This document shows positions 16,937-25,438 of a stretch of 64,000 bases of DNA, in pieces (positions within the stretch are counted from its first letter, which is position 1; the number at the start of each line of letters is the position of its first letter). The notes beneath the pieces are model-generated. The model made no database searches. It saw nothing but the letters and a program-made list of their open reading frames with translations, and was not told the origin of the DNA. The translations under genes were made by a program, and so were the position numbers. Source of the DNA: Butyrivibrio sp. MC2013. Lineage in GTDB: Bacteria > Bacillota > Clostridia > Lachnospirales > Lachnospiraceae. The stretch covers positions 212,249 through 276,248 of the forward strand of contig NZ_AUKE01000004.1 in NCBI RefSeq assembly GCF_000424585.1, written 5' to 3'.

Positions 16937-17050
16937 CTATGCTTTACTGATAACCTTATCCTCATCATACATATCAAAAACAAACCCCTGACCATAATTC
17001 ACGGGCTTATTAGAGACTATATAATTTGTGACGAGGATAAATCTTTCCAT
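16937..17050 (-). CDS. Possible small protein (37 residues) or gene remnant
   Basis: An ATG at 17050, with GAGAGA seven to twelve bases upstream, opens a 37-residue frame starting MERFILVTNYIVSNKP and ending DEDKVISKA. A strong terminator follows. I recognise no family. The size, the site before it and the terminator behind it fit either a small gene or the stump of a longer gene cut by the adjacent repeats (17136-17450). Confidence 0.35.
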   Translation of the reverse strand: MERFILVTNYIVSNKPVNYGQGFVFDMYDEDKVISKA

Positions 17051-17135
17051 AGCATCTCTCTTTCTGAAAATTATTAGTTGTAAGTATAGTTGACTGACAA
17101 CTCACTGTCAACTCTTTTTTTGCCAAAAACCTCAA

Positions 17136-17450
17136 GCCACCCCTGCTTGCAACTCGCATTACTTGAGTTACAGCGGGGGCTGGCTTATGTCAAAAAAAAA
17201 GCGAAGCGGCGGTTAGTACCGCTGCGCTGGCGTGCAGAGCGAGAGCGTCCACGAATTGGACACATAAGCCGCCCCTGCTTGCTTGCAACTCGCATTACTT
17301 GAGTATACAGCGGGGCTGGCTTATGCTGTCCGAATGAGGGGCTGTCACGCCACGCCGGCACTTAGCGGCGCGAAGCGGCGGTTAGTACCGCTGCGCTGGC
17401 GTGCAGAGCGAGAGCGTCCACGAATTGGACACATAAGCCAGCCCCCGCGT
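17136..17450. repeat. Two tandem copies of GC-rich palindromic repeat family A
   Basis: Two units, about 17136-17270 and 17268-17450, share a leader (TTGCAACTCGCATTACTTGA), a left arm (GCGGGG-CTGGCTTATG), and a core of about 65 bp from GAAGCGGCGGTTAGTACC to GGACACATAAGCC (17203-17270; 17372-17439). The left arm and the end of the core are inverted repeats of each other (GGCTTATG ... CATAAGCC), so each unit can fold into one large hairpin. The cores are virtually identical. A third, partial copy lies at 21836-21900. There is no open frame of note. Confidence 0.85.
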
Positions 17451-17454
17451 CACC

Positions 17455-20400
17455 TCACGAAAGCCAGAGTCGCGGCCGCTTCAGGATGCCTGTGGGCTGC
17501 AGCTGATATTCGTAGGCCCACCTGCTGCCCTCGCTTCTCCAGGCATTGGGCCCTTGCCATATATCTTTTTTGTCACATAGGTGAAGAGGCCCAAAGGTAT
17601 TCATCCTGTTGCCATAAGCGGTAAGTCTTATTGTATGACTCCCCTTTGACACCTTGCCAAGGGATATCTCATAAGGCGAATAGGCTATATTGCCCACCTT
17701 CCTGCCATCTATCTCCACCCCTATAAGAGGGCAGCTATAATATGTGGTGCTGAGCATCAGCTCGCCATCTGCCGGTATATCCACCTTGCTCTCATAGCAT
17801 ATGTTGCCGCCATAGAAGGCAAAGCCCTGCCTGCTGATATCTCCGAAATGAATGCTGCCGGGAGCTGGCACTATCTCTGCTTCAGAGCCGTATACATTTA
17901 CTCCGAAATTTCCAAGGAGATACATAGCTTCCACATTTTGCACCTTTATAAAGGGCATAGATACTTCTATCACATTAATGCCTTCTATGAGCTCTCCAAT
18001 GCCTATCCTGTGGATATCCATGTCCACGTAGTTACCCCGGTCCTTGCCCGTCACTACGCTTCCGTTAAAGATTATCTTGGTATCCTCCGGATGCTCCATT
18101 GCCAGATCTACGGGGATTCCGGATACATGGGATCTAAAGCTGTATCTTAAGTATAGAGTATGCTCAGGTATTTCCTCTTTATCATTGACCCAGGGCTGTG
18201 CCCAGGCTTCCATCCTAAGAGGATAGCCCAGCTGCCTCCTGTAATGATTATCTATGCGAAGTATCTCGTCCTTTGGTCTGTAGTCTTCATCATCCAGCCT
18301 GCTCTCAGCCATATCAAGGAGCAGCACGTTCAGCTCATCGGTTTGCACCTGTGCAGACTCCGGATATGCTATGTCTATGCTCTTTTGGGAATTGTTATCC
18401 TTCGATTCCGGGAAAAGAATCCCATTATCTGCCGCTGCCCCTTCTGATCCATCTGTTATATCGCCGCAGAGTATAGCATTCTCCACACCAGTGCTCATAG
18501 GATCCAATCTTAGCAGCAGGCTGTCATGCTCATAGCACTGCCTCTCCAGGATAGTCCTGTCCCCTTCATATTTGCAGCTAAGAGGATATATCTCTCCTGT
18601 CAGAGTATCATAATAGGTCAGCCTGTATAGACCCTGCAGGATTATAGTGATCTTCTCCATTCTGGGAACATCCTTATTTCCGGGTTTCTCTCCATGGGCT
18701 ATAAAGAGCCAGCTACTTTCACCGTCGTCTCTTAGCTGGTAGATGAGATCATCGGTCCTGGTGCCATTATCCCTTCTGATATCTATGCTGCGGCATGGAT
18801 CAAGGGCTCTTAGTATCTCCATTTTCTGATAAGGAACATTCACTGCCAGCTCAGCCAGGGCAGAGGGTCTGTATGAAGGCCTGGCATCTACCAGCTTTGG
18901 TACAGCACCGGCTATTATCACCTTCCCGCCCTCTGCTGCAAAGGCTTCAAGTATGTCCAGGGTAGAAGACCTGACAGTAATAAGGTCAGGCATAAGGACC
19001 ATATCGTAGGTCATTTCTCCCACCTTAAGGCGGGCGTCCTTAGTCACCCTGATCTCCAGGCTGGGAAGCAGAGATTCTGCCAGAAAATCAAAATCCATCA
19101 GGCCAAAGAGCAACCATTTGGTCAGGTCTGTGAAATTCTCATCCCTTTGTCTGCGGATATCTCCTGTCTGTTCATCATTGCCCCAGCATAGCCAGAAGGA
19201 TTCGATAGGATGGATCACAGCTACTCGCACCTTGGCTTTGCCCCTGGTCATAGCAGTAGCCACGCGTGCAAAATGATCTTCCACTCCTTTATATTCCCTG
19301 TACCAGGGTGACTGATAGCTGATAGATGCAGGATAATCCCTCTTGGCTTCACCTGCCATGGAAGTCCAGGATAAATGCGGCACCCTGACTGTCACTCCCA
19401 GAGCTGCCTGCCAGTCTCCCTGCAGCTTGTGTCCTCTAAAGTCAAAGTTATAGCCTGTAACACCATATAGCTCACTAAGTACACCGGGAGCTCCAAACTG
19501 CCTGGCTGCACTCTGAGCCTGCTTTGCAGTAGTATACTCTCTAAAGTCGCAGAGCATATCTATTCCGGGCATGCCAAAGGATCTGTAGGAACGCATGGCT
19601 TCACCAAGAGCTGCAGTCTGCGAGGTCAGGGTAGGCTCTTCCATCATGTGTCCTGTGAGCAGTATCCCGTGCTCTTTGCACCAGCTGCCAATATTGTCAG
19701 CAAAAGCTTCTGTAAAGCGTTCGCTCACAAAGTCATGATATTCGTATCTGATCAGGGAATAAACATCTTTTCCTTTTTCCCAGAAGAGCTCAGGAAGTCC
19801 TTCAAGGAGGCTGTGACCGTATCTTTTTGTAAAATCTTCTTCAAAGTCATCTGAAAAAGGTATGGTCACATCCTTTTCATCAAGTGCATAGCCCATCCTA
19901 CGTTTGAAGGAAAACTGAGGTTCATCTGTAAAAATAGCAGGAACATCTCCACCAAAGCTATCCCCCAGGGTCTTGTAATATCTCTCGTGAGTAGTTTCTA
20001 TAAAGCAGTCTATAGCCTTCTTATCCAGGGTATTCACATAAGCCTGATCATTAAACCAGGGGCTGTCTCCGGACACCTCAAGATATGCATACCACTCTTT
20101 GCCGCTATCTGCGGCGCTCTCCCCTTCTTTTAGAAGCCTGTAACCCTCCAGATATCCATCTGCCAGCTTAACTTCATATCTGGCAATGAGCTTTCTCTCA
20201 CCACCTGAGACCACCTCTGCAGATGTGCAGTAGTTATTTTCTTTACTGACAGGCACTTCCGGAGCCTTTCTGCTAAATACCAGGTACCTGCTCCTATTGG
20301 CATGATCCCTGGTGACCAGGCCCCCTGCTGCCCCTGAGGGCCATCTGTCCTCATCATAGAGCCAGGTCAGCATATCTTTCTTTGCAAATTCTTCATGAGC

Positions 20401-20667
20401 AGTCCTGACCAAGTCCATATATTCTTCGCCCAGATATTCATTGGCCATTCCCGTCCTGCAATGTATGTGAGCTCCTCCCATACCCATATCCTGCATGACA
20501 GAGGTCATAAACTTAACATTATCCTTTGTCATTTTTGTATTCCATGCCCAAAATGGCGCCCCTCTGTACCGGGAAGTGGGATTCTCAAATAGCTCTTTGG
20601 TCAGCTTCTTTCCTTGATGATATAACATAATACCCCCCATTTCTTTAACGTTCCATGACTTTGTCAT
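17455..20667 (-). CDS. Large glycoside hydrolase, GH106-like
   Basis: A 1070-residue protein without a signal peptide, so presumably cytoplasmic. The N-terminal half looks like a TIM-barrel glycosidase: YRGAPFWAWNTKMTKDN, GMGGAHIHCRTGM, WLYDEDRWPSGAAGG, PAIFTDEPQF (acidic pair) and GHMMEEPTL. The C-terminal ~350 residues look like beta-sandwich domains (YLRYSFRSH, IIFNGSVV, SHTIRLTAYGNR). The overall architecture resembles bacterial GH106 alpha-L-rhamnosidases and related unclassified enzymes. Two starts are possible: ATG 20667 (GGAG nine bases upstream) and ATG 20628 (GGGGGG four bases upstream). It lies downstream of an AraC gene and the hexuronate genes, so its likely substrate is a pectic or glucuronate-containing oligosaccharide (inference). 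Confidence 0.75.
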   Translation of the reverse strand: MTKSWNVKEMGGIMLYHQGKKLTKELFENPTSRYRGAPFWAWNTKMTKDNVKFMTSVMQDMGMGGAHIHCRTGMANEYLGEEYMDLVRTAHEEFAKKDMLTWLYDEDRWPSGAAGGLVTRDHANRSRYLVFSRKAPEVPVSKENNYCTSAEVVSGGERKLIARYEVKLADGYLEGYRLLKEGESAADSGKEWYAYLEVSGDSPWFNDQAYVNTLDKKAIDCFIETTHERYYKTLGDSFGGDVPAIFTDEPQFSFKRRMGYALDEKDVTIPFSDDFEEDFTKRYGHSLLEGLPELFWEKGKDVYSLIRYEYHDFVSERFTEAFADNIGSWCKEHGILLTGHMMEEPTLTSQTAALGEAMRSYRSFGMPGIDMLCDFREYTTAKQAQSAARQFGAPGVLSELYGVTGYNFDFRGHKLQGDWQAALGVTVRVPHLSWTSMAGEAKRDYPASISYQSPWYREYKGVEDHFARVATAMTRGKAKVRVAVIHPIESFWLCWGNDEQTGDIRRQRDENFTDLTKWLLFGLMDFDFLAESLLPSLEIRVTKDARLKVGEMTYDMVLMPDLITVRSSTLDILEAFAAEGGKVIIAGAVPKLVDARPSYRPSALAELAVNVPYQKMEILRALDPCRSIDIRRDNGTRTDDLIYQLRDDGESSWLFIAHGEKPGNKDVPRMEKITIILQGLYRLTYYDTLTGEIYPLSCKYEGDRTILERQCYEHDSLLLRLDPMSTGVENAILCGDITDGSEGAAADNGILFPESKDNNSQKSIDIAYPESAQVQTDELNVLLLDMAESRLDDEDYRPKDEILRIDNHYRRQLGYPLRMEAWAQPWVNDKEEIPEHTLYLRYSFRSHVSGIPVDLAMEHPEDTKIIFNGSVVTGKDRGNYVDMDIHRIGIGELIEGINVIEVSMPFIKVQNVEAMYLLGNFGVNVYGSEAEIVPAPGSIHFGDISRQGFAFYGGNICYESKVDIPADGELMLSTTYYSCPLIGVEIDGRKVGNIAYSPYEISLGKVSKGSHTIRLTAYGNRMNTFGPLHLCDKKDIWQGPNAWRSEGSRWAYEYQLQPTGILKRPRLWLS

Positions 20668-20707
20668 CCCTTAATTCTCCAAAGATATCGTATCAAAAAA
20701 AGAGCAT

Positions 20708-20747
20708 AAAAAAAGGACGCTTTTTGTTCAAAAAACTGTCCTTTTTT
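20708..20747 (-). terminator. Intrinsic terminator after the AraC gene
   Basis: The stem AAAAAAGGAC/GTCCTTTTTT is followed on the minus strand by TATGC. It lies between the AraC gene and the glycoside hydrolase, so the latter may have its own promoter or depend on readthrough. Confidence 0.65.
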
Positions 20748-20787
20748 GCCATGGCAAACAGAAGAATAAACCGGCTCTTTACCGCGC

Positions 20788-21747
20788 TTATTTTCGGTCT
20801 CTGTACTTCTTGGGAGTCATCCCGTACCTTTCCTTAAAAATCCTATGAAAGTATCCCATATTCTCATATCCAACCGCAGCACCTATATCAGCAACAGGCA
20901 TTGAAGTGCCGGTGAGAAGATACGCAGCCCTGGATAATCTTTTGTTATGCAATAACTCAGTATATGTGTGACCGCTGCGCTTTTTGATCTCCTTGGAGAG
21001 CCAGTAGAGATTGTAATGAAGCCTCTTTGCCAGATCATTTATGCTGCCATCTCTGTAATGCTCCTCTATATATCCAAGTACTGTCATAACAAGCTTATGT
21101 CCCTCATCCTCCGACTCTATGTCAGAAGCTCCTGTATATTCCAGAAGTTGGAGGAATAATAGCCCCATGGTGATCTTATTGATACTGTTATCAGAATTCT
21201 GCCTATTCATAAGTGTCCAGATCAGATTCTCCACCAAATTCTGGACAGGGAGTATATCAGCCACCTTGAAATGTATATAACTACTGCTGGCCTGCTCCCC
21301 TCTAAGGCACTCTATCACAAAATTCCTTAGAGGATTCTCATCCATATCTATCATGGGAAGGACTGCATCAAAGAATTCGGGAAGAATGATAAAATTCACA
21401 GCCAGGTCATCCCGACCAGCCTCCTCTATCTCCTGCACGGCATTCTGACTCATAAACAGAAGCTCACCTTGTCGAAGATACAGATCCCTGCCATTGATCC
21501 TGTGATGGACCATGCCGCTGCATACATACATAACTTCCACATAATTGTGTGTATGTGCAGGAAAAGCTATAAATCTGGTATGCTTTCTGATGGATATCAA
21601 CTCCCCCGCTTCCAGGAGCCTTGAGGCTTCATATATCTGATCCCCTCCGCTTTGATAAATGGTATTATCCACCTGCCTGCGCCCTTTAAGGATCTCTTCT
21701 TCCTCTTTGGTAACCTTCTGAAGTTCTGATATGATCAGCTGATGCAA
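20788..21747 (-). CDS. AraC-family transcriptional regulator
   Basis: 319 residues: N-terminal cupin-type ligand-binding domain (FPAHTHNYVEVMYVCSGMVH, LYLRQGELLFMSQNAVQEIE) and a C-terminal double helix-turn-helix (about 215-318: SINDLAKRLHYNLYWLSKEI, IGAAVGYENMGYFHRIFKER, then GMTPKKYR). The start appears to be TTG at 21747, nine bases after GAGGGG. It is placed between uxaC and the large glycoside hydrolase on the same strand, so it probably activates genes for uptake or cleavage of the sugar polymer feeding the hexuronate pathway. Confidence 0.9.
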   Translation of the reverse strand: MHQLIISELQKVTKEEEEILKGRRQVDNTIYQSGGDQIYEASRLLEAGELISIRKHTRFIAFPAHTHNYVEVMYVCSGMVHHRINGRDLYLRQGELLFMSQNAVQEIEEAGRDDLAVNFIILPEFFDAVLPMIDMDENPLRNFVIECLRGEQASSSYIHFKVADILPVQNLVENLIWTLMNRQNSDNSINKITMGLLFLQLLEYTGASDIESEDEGHKLVMTVLGYIEEHYRDGSINDLAKRLHYNLYWLSKEIKKRSGHTYTELLHNKRLSRAAYLLTGTSMPVADIGAAVGYENMGYFHRIFKERYGMTPKKYRDRK

Positions 21748-21835
21748 ATGCTTGTCCCCTCTTTCGCCTTCAATAGGCGTTTATCAGACTGCCTTCCCCC
21801 ATTCTACAGCTTTTTCATCAATCTTTCACCATATA

Positions 21836-21900
21836 CGGTTAGTACCGCTGCGCTGGCGTGCAGAGCGAGAGCGTCCCCGTATTGGACACATAAGCCGCCC
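21836..21900. repeat. Partial copy of repeat family A
   Basis: This repeats the family A core (GGTTAGTACCGCTGCGCTGG to ACATAAGCC) with only a few base differences from the copies at 17203-17270 and 17372-17439. It lacks the left palindromic arm. It lies just after the uxaC stop, between uxaC and the AraC gene. Confidence 0.85.
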
Positions 21901-21917
21901 CCGTCTTAAGAGTATCT

Positions 21918-23327
21918 TCACTTATTACAACAGAAGTCAAAATAATTTTTGGCATTATAGTAGCTGATACCTTTTACTATTGCTTCCAGACGTTTCTCGT
22001 CTGCAGGATACTCTCCATTTTCAACCCAGACCCCTATGAGGTCACACATGATCCTACGGAAGTACTCATGTCTGGTATATGAAGTAAAGCTTCTGGAGTC
22101 TGTGAGCATACCAATAAAATGTCCAAGAAGGCCCAGACTGGCCAGGCTCTTTAACTGCTCTGTCATCCCCTCCTTGTGATCATTAAACCACCAGGCAGCG
22201 CCGTGCTGGAGCTTTGATACAGAAGAGCTGTCCTGGAAGCATCCTATGACAGACCCTATAGCAGCATTATCATTAGGGTTAAGAGAATAAATAATGGTCT
22301 TTGGCAGTTCTCCCGTCTCCTCAAGGGAATTTAGAAAGCGCCCCATTTCCACAGCAGATGAGCTATCGCCTATAGCATCTATGCCTGCATCCGGTCCCAG
22401 TGCCCTGTATATCCTCTTATTAAGGTCCCTCTGGACTCCATAGTGAAGCTGCATCACAAAGCCTCTTTTATGGGCAGCCCTTCCCTGATGGAGCATAAAT
22501 GCCGCCCTGTATTTTCTGATCTCCTGATCTGTAAGAGCCGAGCCTTCAAGACGTTTCCTGATGATGGCATTTACTTCAGCATCTGTATGATCTTCATAGT
22601 GTATCCCGGAAAGTCCATGATCGGATACCTTGCAGCCATTTGCTGCAAAGAAGTCCATACGCTTATCCAGCGCAGTCAGGAGGCTGTCAAAGTCTGTGAT
22701 ATCAACTCCTGACACTTCACTAAGCCTTGCTATATAATCCGCAAAACCCTCCTTGTCTATATTCATAGCCTTATCCGGGCGCCATGCAGGTAGAACCTGC
22801 ACCTCAAAAGCATCCTTCCTGATCTTCCTGTGCCATTCCAGGGAATCTATAGGATCATCTGTGGTACATATCACCTGAACCTTAGATGCCCTTATAAGGT
22901 TCCTTGCTGACATCGAAGGGTCCCTTAGCTTCCCTCTGGTAAGCTCCCATACCTGCTCAGCGGTATCGGTATTTAATATGTCTTCATAGCCAAAGTATTT
23001 TTTTAGCTCCAGATGAGACCAGTGATACAAAGGATTGCCTATGGCCATTTCAAGAGTCTCTGCCCATTTTATAAACTTATCTTTGGCCGGAGCATCTCCT
23101 GTGATATATCTTTCTTCCACTCCTGCCCAGCGCATCTGGCGCCATTTATAGTGATCGGCACCCAGCCAGAGCTCTGTGATATTGTCATATCGCACATCCT
23201 CATATATTTCTCTTGGAGAGAGATGGCAGTGATAGTCTATGATAGGCAGATCCTCGCAAAGATCATGATAGAGGTGCCTTGCAGTATCATTAGATAATAG
23301 AAAATCTTTATCCATAAACTTCTTCAT
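21918..23327 (-). CDS. uxaC: Glucuronate (uronate) isomerase
   Basis: 469 residues, the usual length for UxaC, an amidohydrolase-fold enzyme that isomerises glucuronate to fructuronate (and galacturonate to tagaturonate). Hallmarks are the metal-binding IIDYHCHLSPREIYEDVRY, WLGADHYKWRQMRW, CTTDDPIDSLEWHRKI, FVMQLHYGVQRDLN and GMLTDSRSFTSYTRHEYFRR. GAGGAT precedes the ATG. It is in a minus-strand run with the other hexuronate genes, 79 nt after the kinase gene. With the mannonate branch present and no altronate genes in view, glucuronate is the likely substrate. Confidence 0.95.
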   Translation of the reverse strand: MKKFMDKDFLLSNDTARHLYHDLCEDLPIIDYHCHLSPREIYEDVRYDNITELWLGADHYKWRQMRWAGVEERYITGDAPAKDKFIKWAETLEMAIGNPLYHWSHLELKKYFGYEDILNTDTAEQVWELTRGKLRDPSMSARNLIRASKVQVICTTDDPIDSLEWHRKIRKDAFEVQVLPAWRPDKAMNIDKEGFADYIARLSEVSGVDITDFDSLLTALDKRMDFFAANGCKVSDHGLSGIHYEDHTDAEVNAIIRKRLEGSALTDQEIRKYRAAFMLHQGRAAHKRGFVMQLHYGVQRDLNKRIYRALGPDAGIDAIGDSSSAVEMGRFLNSLEETGELPKTIIYSLNPNDNAAIGSVIGCFQDSSSVSKLQHGAAWWFNDHKEGMTEQLKSLASLGLLGHFIGMLTDSRSFTSYTRHEYFRRIMCDLIGVWVENGEYPADEKRLEAIVKGISYYNAKNYFDFCCNK

Positions 23328-23406
23328 TTGAACATCCTCTTTTTTTCTATTATTCCACTGACAAACAAAGCCAGGGAATTAATTTATTTCCGCATAATGA
23401 TCTATA

Positions 23407-24504
23407 CTATCTCTGTACCCTGGCACCGGCGCCGCCCATCAAAGCTTCAACCTCTTTGCAGGAAGCCATAGAGGTATCACCGGGAGTAGTCATTGCCAGT
23501 GCTCCATGAGCAGCACCGTAGTTCACAGCTTTCTCCGGATCAGCTGTAGTCATGAGTCCGTAGAGCAGACCGGATGCAAAAGAGTCTCCTCCTCCTACCC
23601 TGTCCATGATCTCCAGATCCTTATAGTCCCTTGCCTTATATATCTCACCGTCGGCCCAGCACAAAGCGCTCCAGTCATTGACAGTAGCAGTTTTAACAGT
23701 CCTTAAGGTAGTAGCTATACACTTCATATTGGGATAGGTCTTTACAACTTCACCTATCATCTTCTTATAGCCCTCTACATTGAGCTCTTTAAGGTCCGCA
23801 TCATTGCCCTCTACCTCAAAGCCAAGGCATGCGGTAAAGTCTTCTTCGTTACCGATCATGATATCCACGTAGCGTGCTATCTCTTTATTGACTTCTCTTG
23901 CTTTATCAATGCCTCCGATAGCGCTCCACATAGAAGGACGATAGTTAAGATCATAGGATACCAAAGTGCCATATTTCTTTGCAGCCTTTATCACGTCGAT
24001 GACTGTCTGCGAGGATGTCTCTGACAGCGCAGCATATATACCGCCTGTATGTAATACTCTTACACCCAGCTCTCCAAAAATATGATCCAGGTCCCAATCC
24101 TTAGCAGTCGCTTTAGATATAGCTGTACCTGCTCTGTCAGAGCAGCCCACTGCTCCCCTGATGCCAAAGCCTCTCTCTGTGAAATTAAGACCGTTTCTGC
24201 AGATACGCCCAATTCCATCTGTCTTCATCCATTTGATAAGAGAAGTATCAACGCCACCCTGGAGTATGAGATCCTCCATGAGCCTTCCCAGTTCATTATC
24301 TGCAAAGGCTGTAAGTACGCCGCTCCTCATGCCAAAGCATCTTCTAAGGCCTCTGACCACATTGTACTCTCCTCCGCCTTCCCATACCCTAAAGCTTCTG
24401 GCAGTACGTATCCTGCCTTCACCGGGATCCAGGCGCAGCATCACTTCTCCCAGTGACAGCGCGTCATATCTGCACTCCGATTTATCCTTAAACTGTAAAT
24501 CCAT
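23407..24504 (-). CDS. kdgK: 2-keto-3-deoxygluconate kinase (PfkB family)
   Basis: 365 residues of the ribokinase/PfkB family. It probably phosphorylates 2-keto-3-deoxygluconate to KDPG with ATP. Evidence is the N-terminal substrate region LSLGEVMLRLDPGEGRIRT, LLYGLMTT and the anion-hole and catalytic-base motif GGGDSFASGLLYG (Asp about 300). The catalytic Asp and the neighbouring Gly residues are intact. It is followed closely by uxaC and preceded 28 nt by KDPG aldolase, which gives strong pathway support for the substrate. Sequence alone would also allow another keto-sugar kinase. Confidence 0.88.
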   Translation of the reverse strand: MDLQFKDKSECRYDALSLGEVMLRLDPGEGRIRTARSFRVWEGGGEYNVVRGLRRCFGMRSGVLTAFADNELGRLMEDLILQGGVDTSLIKWMKTDGIGRICRNGLNFTERGFGIRGAVGCSDRAGTAISKATAKDWDLDHIFGELGVRVLHTGGIYAALSETSSQTVIDVIKAAKKYGTLVSYDLNYRPSMWSAIGGIDKAREVNKEIARYVDIMIGNEEDFTACLGFEVEGNDADLKELNVEGYKKMIGEVVKTYPNMKCIATTLRTVKTATVNDWSALCWADGEIYKARDYKDLEIMDRVGGGDSFASGLLYGLMTTADPEKAVNYGAAHGALAMTTPGDTSMASCKEVEALMGGAGARVQR

Positions 24505-24531
24505 CTTGATCCTCCCTAGAATAACTATTTA

Positions 24532-25206
24532 TTATGCTTTCAGGCACATACATTCCTGCTTTTGAACACAGCCCCTGATCTCTCTGACAAGCTCCGCTGC
24601 TTCTCTGGTCAGCTCTCTTATCCTGTCATAATCACCGGATTCTATAAGCTCCCCTTTTACCATCCAGCTGCCACCGCAGGCCAGGATACGGTCATACTCC
24701 AGATACTCCCTGACATTTGACGCATTTATGCCGCCTGTTGGCATGAATCTCACACCGGTATAAGGCGCAGCCACTGCCCTTATATATTTCAGACCACCTG
24801 CTGCTTCTGCAGGAAAGAATTTGACCACATCAAGGCCATGCTCAAGCGCTTCTTCGATATTAGAGGGATTACAAGTGCCCGGGATTATAGTGATCCCTTT
24901 TTCCATGCAATGATCCACAACCTTGGGATTAAGACCGGGGCTTACTATAAAGCGTGCGCCTGCTTCTACTGCCCTGTCCACCTGTTCAGTAGTGAGCACT
25001 GTCCCGGCACCTACGAGCATCTCAGGATAGTTTTCGGACAAGCTCCTGATAGCATCCTCTGCAGCTTTTGTCCTGAAGGTCACCTCTGCCGCAGGAAGAC
25101 CTCCATCTATAAGCGCTCTGCCCAAAGGGATCGCATCTTCTGCATCCTCTATTACCAGGACCGGGATAATGCCTATCTGTCCTATTCCTTCTATTATTTC
25201 ATTCAT
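24532..25206 (-). CDS. eda: KDPG/KHG aldolase
   Basis: 224 residues of the class I Schiff-base aldolase that splits KDPG into pyruvate and glyceraldehyde 3-phosphate. Family features are the Glu in LPAAEVTFRT, VGAGTVLTTEQ, ARFIVSPGLNP, IIPGTCNPSNIEEAL, the Schiff-base Lys in VVKFFPAEAAGG and MPTGGIN. It ends in an unusual Cys-containing tail (GCVQKQECMCLKA). It sits between the oxidoreductase gene (232 nt upstream, with repeat B1 in between) and kdgK. It completes the route from glucuronate to central metabolism. Confidence 0.94.
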   Translation of the reverse strand: MNEIIEGIGQIGIIPVLVIEDAEDAIPLGRALIDGGLPAAEVTFRTKAAEDAIRSLSENYPEMLVGAGTVLTTEQVDRAVEAGARFIVSPGLNPKVVDHCMEKGITIIPGTCNPSNIEEALEHGLDVVKFFPAEAAGGLKYIRAVAAPYTGVRFMPTGGINASNVREYLEYDRILACGGSWMVKGELIESGDYDRIRELTREAAELVREIRGCVQKQECMCLKA

Positions 25207-25237
25207 CTGTTTATATTCCTCTCTTGTAATACTGATC

Positions 25238-25380
25238 GTTAAACTCGCAAACGCTTCGCTTTTTGCTCGTTATAAAATCACTGCTGACGCAGTTCTACGG
25301 GTACGGGGCTTATAACCCCGCACCCGTAATCAAGATATTCCCACCACCTAAAGGTGGTGGGTTATCTTGATTATTTTATA
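25238..25380 (-). repeat. Structured repeat family B, copy 1
   Basis: A ~143-bp element, nearly identical to those at 53015-53160 and 56408-56553. Read on the minus strand it folds into three successive hairpins. The first is AATCAAGATA with TATCTTGATT around CCACCACCT/AGGTGGTGG. The second is ACGGGTGCGGGG with CCCCGTACCCGT. The third is AACGAGCAAA with TTTGCGAGTT. It lies inside the hexuronate operon, between the oxidoreductase gene and eda, sense to both. No open frame is present. Confidence 0.88.
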
Positions 25381-25438
25381 TATAGATCTTTTGCCCCATA
25401 TGAATCAGGTAAGATATTCTCCTGGCCAAAGTATTATC

